Assembly (NCBI GenBank): GCA_964609385.1
Contig: CAZSSM010000027.1
Location: 1-64,000 of the forward strand
Length of the DNA stretch: 64,000 nucleotides
Origin: CAZSSM01 sp964609385
GTDB lineage: Bacteria > Planctomycetota > Planctomycetia > Isosphaerales > Isosphaeraceae
Reading direction: 5' to 3'
Below the pieces are notes generated by a model. That model did not search any database. It had not been told where the DNA came from and saw only the letters and a list, made by a program, of their open reading frames with translations. The position numbers were made by a program, and so were the translations under genes. Shown here piece after piece: positions 8,659 through 16,650 of this stretch (positions are counted from its first letter, which is position 1; each line of letters opens with the position of its first letter).

Positions 8659-10236
8659 ATGGCACGGCGAACGGGGAGCCGGACGAAACGTTGGATCGTC
8701 GCGCAGACGCGTCGTGCCTTGCTGAGGCTCGATCGCGACTTGCCCGACTGGGTCCGACATGTCCCGGTGGCTGTGGCCAGCGCGATGGCACACCTGGTGG
8801 TCCTGCTCATCCTGGCGCTTCTGCTGTCAACCCAACCGGGTGGGACACGCGGACCGATTCAAGGGCGGTTCGAGCCCTTGGTCGAGACGGAGGCGATGGA
8901 TGAGGCGTGGGACACGCTGGACTCGATGCCGACCGAGGTCGAGGCCATCGAGCAGACGCCTACCGAAGAGGTTGCGGTGGTGGAAGTCGAGCCGAGCGTC
9001 ACGATCGAGCAAGACGTGGCCGAGCCGCCCCCCATGGACTGGGACGCCTTGGGTCCCCAGTTCTCCGATTCGACCAACGGTGTCGAGGTCTCGTCCCCTT
9101 CGACGACTTTGCCGTTCGCCTCGCGAGAGGCCGGGGCGCGTCGCGCCTTGACGCTCCGCGAGGGGGGGACTGAGGAATCGGAGGAGGCCGTGGCCGCCGC
9201 CCTGGACTGGTTGGCGCGTCACCAAGAGGCCGATGGTCGTTGGCGTTTGTCCTACCAGGACCGCTGTGTGGACCGGTCGTGCTCGGTCAGGCCGAGCCGC
9301 CTGGCGAACGACGTGGCGGCGACGGGCTTATCGCTGCTCTGTTTCTTGGGCGCGGGGCACAAGCCGGATCAGCCGGGCCCCTATCAGAAGAGCCTCGAGG
9401 CCGGCCTCTCCTGGTTGGTCCGAGTTCAGGGCGAGGATGGACGGTTCCGCTACGCGTCGGGCCGTGGGATGTTCGATAACACGATGATGTATTCGCATGC
9501 GATCGGCACCATGGCCATCTGCGAGGCCTCGGGGATGTCCCAGTCAGAGCGTTTTCGGCCGGCCGGCGAACGGGCGATCCGGTTCATCGCGCAGGCCCAG
9601 AACACCGACGACGGTGGTTGGCGATACACTCCCGGCTCACCCGGCGACACGTCGGTCTTCGGCTGGCAGATCATGGCCCTCCGCAGCGCGCATTTGGCCG
9701 ACATCCCCGTCCCCAAGAACGTCCTGCGAGGCTGCACTCATTACCTCGACGAAGCGGCTACCGATCGGTTCAAGATCACCTATGCCTACCTGCCGGGCCG
9801 TGAGGCGACTGCCGTCATGACCGCCGAGGCGCTGTTGGCCCGACAACTCCTGGGCTGGCGACGGACCGATCGTCGGTTGAACAAAGGGGTGGGGAGAATC
9901 TCCAAGGATTTGCTCAAGACCAACCTGCATGCCGAGAAAGATATTTACTATTGGTACTACGCGACCCAGTTGCTTCACAACATGCGCGACCAACGATGGG
10001 ACGCGTGGAATCCCAAGATCCGAGATCACTTGGTCAGGACCCAGGAGCAGCAGGGTTGTGCTCGGGGGAGTTGGTCGGTTGCGGACCCTTCCGGAGAGAC
10101 CGACCGCTGGGGCCGTGTCGCCGGCCGGCTCTATGTCACAACGCTCTCGACGTTGACCCTCGAGGTGTACTACCGCTACCTGCCCATCTATCGGATTCCC
10201 GAGGAGACCGAGGAACTCTTCACTGAGGAAGAGTGA
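8659..10236 (+). CDS. membrane-anchored squalene-cyclase/prenyltransferase-repeat protein
   Basis: The protein is 525 residues. A basic N-terminus is followed by one transmembrane helix (about residues 36-58, AVASAMAHLVVLLILALLL), an acidic Glu/Pro-rich stalk to about residue 170, and then alpha/alpha toroid repeats of the squalene cyclase/prenyltransferase fold (ALDWLARHQEADGRW, GLSWLVRVQGEDGRF, FIAQAQNTDDGGWRY). The cyclase catalytic DxDD motif is absent, so terpene cyclisation is unlikely. Proteins of this architecture are common in planctomycetes and their function is unknown. ATG 8659 was chosen for the GAGGAG 8 bases upstream. An extension to 8596 is possible but lacks such a site. Confidence 0.82.
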   Translation: MARRTGSRTKRWIVAQTRRALLRLDRDLPDWVRHVPVAVASAMAHLVVLLILALLLSTQPGGTRGPIQGRFEPLVETEAMDEAWDTLDSMPTEVEAIEQTPTEEVAVVEVEPSVTIEQDVAEPPPMDWDALGPQFSDSTNGVEVSSPSTTLPFASREAGARRALTLREGGTEESEEAVAAALDWLARHQEADGRWRLSYQDRCVDRSCSVRPSRLANDVAATGLSLLCFLGAGHKPDQPGPYQKSLEAGLSWLVRVQGEDGRFRYASGRGMFDNTMMYSHAIGTMAICEASGMSQSERFRPAGERAIRFIAQAQNTDDGGWRYTPGSPGDTSVFGWQIMALRSAHLADIPVPKNVLRGCTHYLDEAATDRFKITYAYLPGREATAVMTAEALLARQLLGWRRTDRRLNKGVGRISKDLLKTNLHAEKDIYYWYYATQLLHNMRDQRWDAWNPKIRDHLVRTQEQQGCARGSWSVADPSGETDRWGRVAGRLYVTTLSTLTLEVYYRYLPIYRIPEETEELFTEEE

Positions 10237-10244
10237 ACTCAGTC

Positions 10245-10268
10245 CCTTCGAAGCCGGCGAGTCGAAGG
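10245..10268. terminator. hairpin between convergent genes
   Basis: A 7-bp inverted repeat, CCTTCGA and TCGAAGG with a 10-base loop, lies 8 bases after the stop of the repeat protein and before the end of the minus-strand gene. There is no T-run. The role is inferred from its position. Confidence 0.4.
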
Positions 10269-10284
10269 AACGGCCCCGACCAGA

Positions 10285-11130
10285 TCAGCGATCGTTGTTC
10301 CGAGGACGCTCCGGTTCGGGGCGATTTTCGACGGGGACCCGATCACCACCACGGAGGGGTCCCGAGGTCCGGTAGACGACTAGTTGTGTGAGCCGGAGCG
10401 ACTTCGAGTCAGCGTCGGTTGGGATCACGAAGGCCAGGTCACCACGTTGGATTCGTTGGGAACTGCCAGGCTCGATCCGGGTGATTGACTGGACCGTGTC
10501 GAAGGGGACGATGATCGCGTTGTTGCCCGGGATCTCGATCCGCATCCCCTGGGGATCGGACGATTGGACCGGGCCGACGAGATAAACCTGGCGCGGGACG
10601 CGGAAGGCGCCGGAGTAGACCGCCAGGCTAGGGAAGCTCATGAAATGATAGCCGTTCAAGTTGAACGAATCGACATCCCGGAGATCACCGACGGTCGTTG
10701 TGTAGCTGGGTCTGACCAAGCCGCGCATCGACCCTTCGTAGACGTCGATGTGCTGGGTCCTCACGATGCTCGTGCCGACGTCCAGTCCGGCGATCTCGGC
10801 CAGGGCCGAGGGGGAGATCTGGTTCGGAGCGATCGGTTGACGGATCACGAACAGTTCGATCCGTGTCGGGTCGATTGGGAACTGCTGCCCCTCGTCGTTC
10901 TGGATCACGATCCAATCGGTGGAGGTCGTCAGGACTCGGGCCCAGAACCCCTCGGATGGCAGGGTCAGTCGCGGCGCACCGGAGTTTCGCACGGAGGTCT
11001 CATCGATGACCCCGCGATCCAGAGCCCCATCACGTCGTTGTTGCGACCAGGCTTCTTGTGTCATGCCGAGCAAGAACACGGTGAGTCCCGCGAACAACCA
11101 AGGGGTGTTGACCGATCGGCTCTTGGACAT
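10285..11130 (-). CDS. secreted hypothetical protein
   Basis: The protein has 281 residues with an apparent Sec signal peptide (basic MSKSRS, hydrophobic LFAGLTVFLLGM, small residues before about residue 30). The mature part is beta-rich and contains repeated short hydrophobic strands such as WIVIQNDEG, RIELFVIRQ and NNAIIVPFDTV. It ends in a charged, proline/arginine-rich tail. I do not recognise a family. GAGAGGA stands 8 bases before the ATG. It faces the repeat-protein gene tail to tail and is divergent from the kinase gene, so it is probably a single-gene unit acting outside the cytoplasm. Confidence 0.7.
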   Translation of the reverse strand: MSKSRSVNTPWLFAGLTVFLLGMTQEAWSQQRRDGALDRGVIDETSVRNSGAPRLTLPSEGFWARVLTTSTDWIVIQNDEGQQFPIDPTRIELFVIRQPIAPNQISPSALAEIAGLDVGTSIVRTQHIDVYEGSMRGLVRPSYTTTVGDLRDVDSFNLNGYHFMSFPSLAVYSGAFRVPRQVYLVGPVQSSDPQGMRIEIPGNNAIIVPFDTVQSITRIEPGSSQRIQRGDLAFVIPTDADSKSLRLTQLVVYRTSGPLRGGDRVPVENRPEPERPRNNDR

Positions 11131-11450
11131 CAGACGATCCTCTCAGCGAACTCGCTCACGTTGTCACGGGGCTCGGGCGCACCAGTCGACGCTTTGGATT
11201 CTACCGCACCAGACCATTGACCTGACGTTGGCGGACAGATTTTCTTCGAGTGGCCGGTCCCTGATTCGCCGGTCACTTCGGGACGTTCCCGCAAGCAAGA
11301 ACCATCCCATCGATTGTCCAATGACCCTCGGGGTGACACGATGAAACGCGCAGTCTGGCGACGTTCAGCGGAGTCTCCTCGTTCCTCCATGACATCGATG
11401 GTGTGGTCGACGAACGACCCGAGGCTCGACCGCGAGGCAGGAGTGTTGTC

Positions 11451-13160
11451 ATGAGTTCGGGGGACGGCGAGCAGACCCAGTCGGATGCGCGACACCCATC
11501 GCACGGCGTCGGGGATCGCCCTCAGACGACCGAGGCGACCGCGATGCCCGACCTGTCGGGGACGACTTTGCAGGATTATCGCGTGATCCGTTTGCTCGGT
11601 CGTGGCGGGATGGGTGAGGTCTATTTGGCCCAGCAGATCCGGCTGAACCGCTCGGTCGCGCTCAAGGTGATTCACCCGAATCAGGCCTCCAGTCCCGCGG
11701 CCTTGCAGCGCCTCAAGACCGAGGCGATGACTGCTGGCCAGTTGAATCACCCCAACATCGTGACCGTTTATGACCTCGTTCAGATCGACGATCTGACCTT
11801 CATCGTGATGGAGTATATCGACGGATCGAATCTGGGCGAACTGCTGGAGAAGCGGGGCGCCGTGTCGATCCCCGTGGCGCTGAAGGTCATGATCCAGTCG
11901 CTTCAGGCGGTCCACCTCGCCGGACAAAAAGGGATCGTCCACCGGGACATCAAACCGGAAAACCTGTTGCTGACACGTCAGGGACAAGTCAAAGTTGCCG
12001 ACTTTGGCCTTTGCTTGATCACCGACGTCCCGACCTCACCACGGTTGACCCAAGAGGGGGTCACGCTCGGGACGCCGATGTATATGAGCCCCGAACAGAT
12101 TAAAGGACGCCCCCTGGATCATCGCAGCGACCTCTATTCCCTGGGAGTGACGTTCTACCACCTGCTCACGGGAAGCCCGCCGTTTCAGGGGGACAAGGCC
12201 CTCGCCTTGGCCTTGAAGCATCTGCAGGAACTACCGCAACCGATCCGCGAGCGGCGTCCCGAGGTCCCGGAGGATTTGGCCGCGATCGTCGATCGGCTTA
12301 TGGCTAAGGTGCCTGAGCAACGCTATGCGACGGCCGGCGATGCGCTGGAGGATGTCGTCCGTGTCCGCCAGCGTCTGCGATCAAGTGAGTCCTCTGCGTC
12401 CCCGACGCGTTCCACGGAGGTCGACCAGACGTCGATCACTACCGACGAGCTGGCCGATACCCCAGGCCATTCGTCGTTCCTGTCGATTCCCAAAAGTTTC
12501 AGTGATGAGGACGGGGGACTCACCGGACAACGGCTCACCCGGCTTGGGGTGTTGATGGTTTGCTCGGCCTTGGTGATCGGAGCAGGTTGGGGGTGGACCC
12601 AGCGCGCCCCCGAGATCACGGGCCGAGGCGCGACGATCGTCTCGGAACCGCCCGGGCTATGGATCGCCTCCTGGGAGGGCGTTCCCAAACAGCCGATCGC
12701 TCAGGAGCAATATCGCTTCGCGCAACGGTTACCCGAGACGGTCGACCAGTCGGCGGCTTGGTTGGCTGTGATCGGCCATCATCCCGACCGAGCCCATGGG
12801 GTCTGGCACGAGCGTGCCTACGTGCAACTCGTCCGAATCTTGCAACGCCGAGGGGATCGCGAGCGCCTTCGGGCCTTAGCCGATCAGATGGCCGATCAAC
12901 CCAACTCCACCATGCGGGTCGCCGTGATCCGGGCGGTCGTCCTGGAACTGGACGGAGATCTCTACGATGCCCTCTCGACGCTGCGGACGCAGCAAGTGGC
13001 CATCGGTCAAGTCTGGGCCCCCTTGGCCCTGGAGGTGATCGACCGGGTCCGTGGCAAAGCCGATGGGGCGGATCTGCTCGTCGAAGAACTCCGCGATCTG
13101 GAAGAGGTGTTGCGCGAGAAGCTGGAGCCGGGTCTACCACGCGGCACACTGTTTGGTTGA
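11451..13160 (+). CDS. membrane-anchored Hanks-type Ser/Thr protein kinase
   Basis: This is a transmembrane eukaryotic-like protein kinase. The catalytic domain (about residues 43-310) is intact: glycine loop LGRGGMGEVYLA (49-60), catalytic Lys72 in VALKVI, HRDIKPEN (164-171), DFG (184-186), and GTPMYMSPEQ in the activation segment. A variable linker follows, then one transmembrane helix (about 365-385, VLMVCSALVIGAGWGW). About 180 extracytoplasmic residues without a recognised sensor domain complete the protein, with a helical, TPR-like feel. The ATG at 11451 follows GCAGGAG; a longer in-frame start at 11403 is possible. PP2C and SpoIIE-type phosphatase genes lie within 8 kb. Confidence 0.93.
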   Translation: MSSGDGEQTQSDARHPSHGVGDRPQTTEATAMPDLSGTTLQDYRVIRLLGRGGMGEVYLAQQIRLNRSVALKVIHPNQASSPAALQRLKTEAMTAGQLNHPNIVTVYDLVQIDDLTFIVMEYIDGSNLGELLEKRGAVSIPVALKVMIQSLQAVHLAGQKGIVHRDIKPENLLLTRQGQVKVADFGLCLITDVPTSPRLTQEGVTLGTPMYMSPEQIKGRPLDHRSDLYSLGVTFYHLLTGSPPFQGDKALALALKHLQELPQPIRERRPEVPEDLAAIVDRLMAKVPEQRYATAGDALEDVVRVRQRLRSSESSASPTRSTEVDQTSITTDELADTPGHSSFLSIPKSFSDEDGGLTGQRLTRLGVLMVCSALVIGAGWGWTQRAPEITGRGATIVSEPPGLWIASWEGVPKQPIAQEQYRFAQRLPETVDQSAAWLAVIGHHPDRAHGVWHERAYVQLVRILQRRGDRERLRALADQMADQPNSTMRVAVIRAVVLELDGDLYDALSTLRTQQVAIGQVWAPLALEVIDRVRGKADGADLLVEELRDLEEVLREKLEPGLPRGTLFG

Positions 13161-13452
13161 GCGTCCCGCAGCCCATGCTCCCGGTGCGGGGGTATGGCGT
13201 GTCTGCTAAAGGATTCTCCTACGTGGCTCCCTAACAGGAACCGACATCGAACAGGATCGTGTTCGAGGACCGGAGACATGCTACGATGGTCCAGAATGAG
13301 GATCGTGTCCTTTCTGTCGACTTGGGCCCTTGTTGCGGTTTGCAGCAGACCGTAATGACCGCCCGCACGATGCGACGATTCGCCGTCCTCTCCGGCGTCG
13401 ACTGCGGTCCAGGACGCGGTGCACCGTCGATTCGGCCAGGGAGTTTGCGGTC
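13161..13452. other. intergenic gap, promoter of the FHA-phosphatase gene expected
   Basis: About 290 bases without a credible gene. The frame of the following gene stays open back to 13330, but the extra 41 residues are arginine-rich and unlike an FHA N-terminus. No clear promoter hexamers or terminator were identified. Confidence 0.35.
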
Positions 13453-15186
13453 ATGAATCCGTTCTTGCGGCGGGTCGGTGGGCATCTCGGCGAGCAGATG
13501 TACGAGTTGGAGAAGGACGAGGTGGTCATCGGCCGCGCCGGCGACTGCGACATCGTGCTCGACCCGCGCGGCGTCAGTCGTCGTCATGCCGTGATCCGAC
13601 GCGAGGGCCCCGACTGCCTCCTGATCGACCTCGCCTCGCGCAACCGGACCATGCTCAATGAACAGCAGATCGAGGCGGACCGGCCGTACCGTCTCCAGAC
13701 TCAAGATCGAATCAATATTTGTGATGTCGAATTCGTTTTTTACGCGACAGCCCCGCCCGAGGAGTCGCCCGAGAAGGTGGTCCCCGTCACCGATGATGGT
13801 GATGCGACGATCCATGCGATGGAGGACGCCTCGTCGGCTGGCCTCAACGTCCACGCCGCCAGCGTCCAAGACAAGTTCCAGGCGATCATCGAGATTACTC
13901 AGAACCTCTGCCACGACCTCGATATCGATACGGTCGGCCCCAAAATTGTTGAAACCCTCTTCAAGCTTTTTGAGCAGTGCGAACGCTGCTTCCTCATCCT
14001 GGTCGATCCCAAGTCCGAATCCGGGCAGACCAAGCTCATTCGTAAGGCCTTCAAACACCGGCCGCCACGCTCCCAGCGCGATCAGCCCCCGAACCTGCAG
14101 ACCAACTATTACGCAGATGAAGCGGTCTTCAGCATCAGCCGGTCGATCGTCGACCATGTCCTGGTCAATAAGAAGGCCGTGCTGAGCAAGAACGCAGCCA
14201 ACGACCCGATCCTCAAGCCCAGTGAGTCGATCGATCAGTTGCGGATCCGCTCGGTTATGTGTGCCCCGCTGTTGACCCCCGACGGCCGCGCCCTGGGCAT
14301 CTTGCAGTTGGATACCAGCGAGCGTCGGCAGTTCGATAAGCCGGACCTGGACCTGCTGACGACCGTCGCGGGGCAGGCGGCCATCGCCATCGAGAACACG
14401 ATGCTCTACCAGCGGGAGCTGACGACTCGGATCCTCAACCGCGACCTCGACCTGGCTCAGCAGGTGCAGCGCCGGTTCCTCCCGGCCCGGCCACCGGAGA
14501 TTGCTGGCTTCGAGTTCTTCGCCTATTACCACCCGACCTACCAGGTCGGGGGGGACTACTACGATTTCTTCACGCTCAAGGATGGACGCCTAGGGATCGC
14601 CCTAGGCGACGTGGCGGGCAAGGGGATCGCTGCGGCCCTCATGATGGCCAAATACTCGGGCGATTCCCGACTCTTCAGCCTGACCGAACCTGGTCCTGCC
14701 GCGGCGCTGGCTGAGTTGAATCGGAAGTTCTGCCAGGATGGTCATGAGGATCGGTTCATCACGACCGACCTGATGGTCCTCGATCCGGAACGGCGGATCC
14801 TGACCCTGGCCTCGGCCGGTCATCAACCGATCATGATTCGTCGTGCCGATGGGCAGATCGAGGAGATCGGCGATGAGATCAAGGGGTTCCCGCTCGGGGT
14901 CATGCCCGAGACCGATTACGACCAGGTCGATATCACGCTGGAGGCTGGCGATGTGGTCGTCGTTTACTCCGATGGGGTTACCGACGCGCGGAACACGCAT
15001 GAAGAGATCTACGATACGAAGCTCAACCGTCGCCTGCTTCGACGCGTCGCCGACCTCAAAGGACGTCCCCGGGCCGTCGGGCAAGGGATCCTCCAGGACA
15101 TCCGTGAATTCTCTGATGGGCACGACCAGGCCGACGACATCACACTGGTCTGCTTCGGACCGGTCGCCGAACCGGCAACTGGTTGA
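13453..15186 (+). CDS. FHA-GAF-SpoIIE/RsbU-type PP2C phosphatase
   Basis: This 577-residue protein has three domains: an N-terminal FHA phosphothreonine-binding domain (about residues 18-96; IGRAGDCDIVL and VSRRHAVIRR), a GAF domain (about 140-330; MCAPLLTPDGRALGILQLD) and a C-terminal SpoIIE/RsbU PPM phosphatase (about 350-572; VGGDYYDFF, GDVAGKGIAAALMMA, VYSDGVTDARN, DDITLVCFG). Such proteins dephosphorylate anti-sigma antagonists or phosphoproteins, with GAF as sensor and FHA docking to kinase-phosphorylated partners. The kinase gene just upstream is an obvious candidate partner. The ATG at 13453 gives a family-like start, while the longer frame begins with low-complexity arginine-rich sequence. 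The protein is cytoplasmic, without membrane segments. Confidence 0.9.
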   Translation: MNPFLRRVGGHLGEQMYELEKDEVVIGRAGDCDIVLDPRGVSRRHAVIRREGPDCLLIDLASRNRTMLNEQQIEADRPYRLQTQDRINICDVEFVFYATAPPEESPEKVVPVTDDGDATIHAMEDASSAGLNVHAASVQDKFQAIIEITQNLCHDLDIDTVGPKIVETLFKLFEQCERCFLILVDPKSESGQTKLIRKAFKHRPPRSQRDQPPNLQTNYYADEAVFSISRSIVDHVLVNKKAVLSKNAANDPILKPSESIDQLRIRSVMCAPLLTPDGRALGILQLDTSERRQFDKPDLDLLTTVAGQAAIAIENTMLYQRELTTRILNRDLDLAQQVQRRFLPARPPEIAGFEFFAYYHPTYQVGGDYYDFFTLKDGRLGIALGDVAGKGIAAALMMAKYSGDSRLFSLTEPGPAAALAELNRKFCQDGHEDRFITTDLMVLDPERRILTLASAGHQPIMIRRADGQIEEIGDEIKGFPLGVMPETDYDQVDITLEAGDVVVVYSDGVTDARNTHEEIYDTKLNRRLLRRVADLKGRPRAVGQGILQDIREFSDGHDQADDITLVCFGPVAEPATG

Positions 15187-15201
15187 GCCCCATCGGTCCG
15201 C

Positions 15202-15939
15202 TCAGGCGGCGGTCATCGAGCGGCGACTGGCGAGCGATTGCAACGCCTGTTCCCGAGGGGCTTGACCTTGTGGGGGCGTCCACGCCGTAACCGGATCTCT
15301 GATGGCTTCGGTCAATAGGAACGGCGCCATGCCAGGGTGGACCGTCTGGCTGATCGTCTCGAAGCCGGCATCTCGACAAAGTTGCTCGATCCGACGCGCC
15401 GAGGCATGATGGACTCCACCCTCGAGAGTCGTCACACAAACGTCATAGATGAACCAGCCCCAAGGGCGATCGCGATAGCCGTCGATTAGGAGCAGGCGTC
15501 CACCCGGCTTGAGCACGCGTTGCATTTCACGGATCGCGCAGGCTTGATTCGGATAGTGATGGAAGCTGTTGGCACAGGCCACTACGTCGAACTGACCGTC
15601 GGCCAGGGGCAGCCGCTCACTGTCGGCTTGCATGGTCAGGGCCCGATCGGCGAGGCCTCGCCAACGCGGGGCTCCGGCCCGGATCATGTCGGCGACCAGA
15701 TCGAGACCCCATAGTTGCGTTTCCGGACGGATGGCTAGGAGACGCTCGGCGAACTGACCGGTCCCGCAGCCGATATCGAGCACTCGAAGCGGATCGTCCC
15801 CGTCCCGCTCGATCGCTTCGATCGATCGAAGCATGGCGCGATGCGAAGGGCCGAAGAGCAACCATTGCAACAGGCTCCGATCGTAACTGCGGCTCCAGTT
15901 GGCGAACTCGCGGCTGGCCGTCTGTTTCTGGTAGCCCAT
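15202..15939 (-). CDS. class I SAM-dependent methyltransferase (type 11)
   Basis: This is a Rossmann-fold methyltransferase of 245 residues. Motif I is VLDIGCGTGQFAERLL (about residues 53-68), followed by LWGLDLV, a post-I acidic position, and FDVVACANSFHHYPN, then the VLKPGGRLLLIDGYRD strand typical of type 11 enzymes. The substrate cannot be read from the sequence. The start at 15939 gives MGYQKQTASREFANWSRSYD and is preceded by AAGGA about 10 bases away. An upstream start at 16038 would add a basic, unconserved segment. It faces the FHA-phosphatase gene with 15 bases between the stops and is divergent from the IscA-type gene. Confidence 0.85.
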   Translation of the reverse strand: MGYQKQTASREFANWSRSYDRSLLQWLLFGPSHRAMLRSIEAIERDGDDPLRVLDIGCGTGQFAERLLAIRPETQLWGLDLVADMIRAGAPRWRGLADRALTMQADSERLPLADGQFDVVACANSFHHYPNQACAIREMQRVLKPGGRLLLIDGYRDRPWGWFIYDVCVTTLEGGVHHASARRIEQLCRDAGFETISQTVHPGMAPFLLTEAIRDPVTAWTPPQGQAPREQALQSLASRRSMTAA

Positions 15940-16198
15940 CGATGGCACATCCTTACGCGGGTGTTGACGTCGACGTCCCGGTCGTGGAGCGATTCCCGGC
16001 CGCGCGACCCCTACCGACGCGTGGCCAAGACCCTTCAACTGGTTATCGAGAAACGATCGAAATCGACGTCACTCACAAAGGAAACCGGAATCCATCGATC
16101 GATCATCGCAGCCTGGTTTGTCTTGACGTGGGGGCCGCCCTACAATGGAATCCGATTGGTTCCTACCTCCGTGTCCATCCCGTTGGGAGCCCTCCACC

Positions 16199-16528
16199 AT
16201 GACTGTAATGCTGACGGAACGTGCCTCTCAGGAAGTCAAGAAGGTCATCGAAGAGCAAGGGATGCCCGAAGGAACGTTCCTCCGGGTCGGTGTCCAAGGC
16301 GGCGGTTGCAACGGCTTCGAGTACAGCATGAACTGGGATACCGAGACCTCGAGGCGCGATCACGTCTCGGATTGCCATGGGGTCAAGCTGGCCGTTGACA
16401 AGAAGTTCGACCCTTACCTCGAGGGGACGACGATCGATTTCTATGATGGCCTAGAGAAGCGAGGTTTCGTTTTCAACAACCCGAATGTGGTCAAGACCTG
16501 TGGCTGTGGGACTTCGTTCCAGGTCTGA
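16199..16528 (+). CDS. IscA/ErpA-type iron-sulfur cluster protein
   Basis: This is an A-type carrier that receives and delivers iron-sulfur clusters in the cytoplasm. The 109-residue protein has all three family cysteines: one in GGGCNGFEYSM (near residue 40) and two in the C-terminal CGCGTSF. The start is the ATG at 16199 (MTVMLTERASQEVKK) behind GGGAG. It is a single gene, not part of an isc or suf cluster. The Mrp-type ATPase at the left end of the window belongs to the same process but is 15 kb away. Confidence 0.93.
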   Translation: MTVMLTERASQEVKKVIEEQGMPEGTFLRVGVQGGGCNGFEYSMNWDTETSRRDHVSDCHGVKLAVDKKFDPYLEGTTIDFYDGLEKRGFVFNNPNVVKTCGCGTSFQV

Positions 16529-16624
16529 GCTTGTCCAACGCGACGCGACTTGGGCGGTATTACGTTCCATGCCGCTCACACTCTCTACGCGTTACGTATA
16601 TTTGCATGCGCTTAAGTGCTATCG

Positions 16625-16650
16625 AGGAGCCCAGCTAAACCTGGGCTCCT
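16625..16650. terminator. strong hairpin between convergent genes
   Basis: A perfect 10-bp stem, AGGAGCCCAG and CTGGGCTCCT with a 6-base loop, sits about 100 bases after the IscA-type gene. It overlaps the last codons and stop of the minus-strand P-type ATPase. No T-run follows on either side. A terminator for both genes is the simplest reading. Confidence 0.6.

Noticed and set aside
11130..11987. 285-residue open frame on the minus strand
   Set aside because: It lies antisense to the start of the Ser/Thr kinase gene, has no recognisable motif, and arises from high GC codon use.
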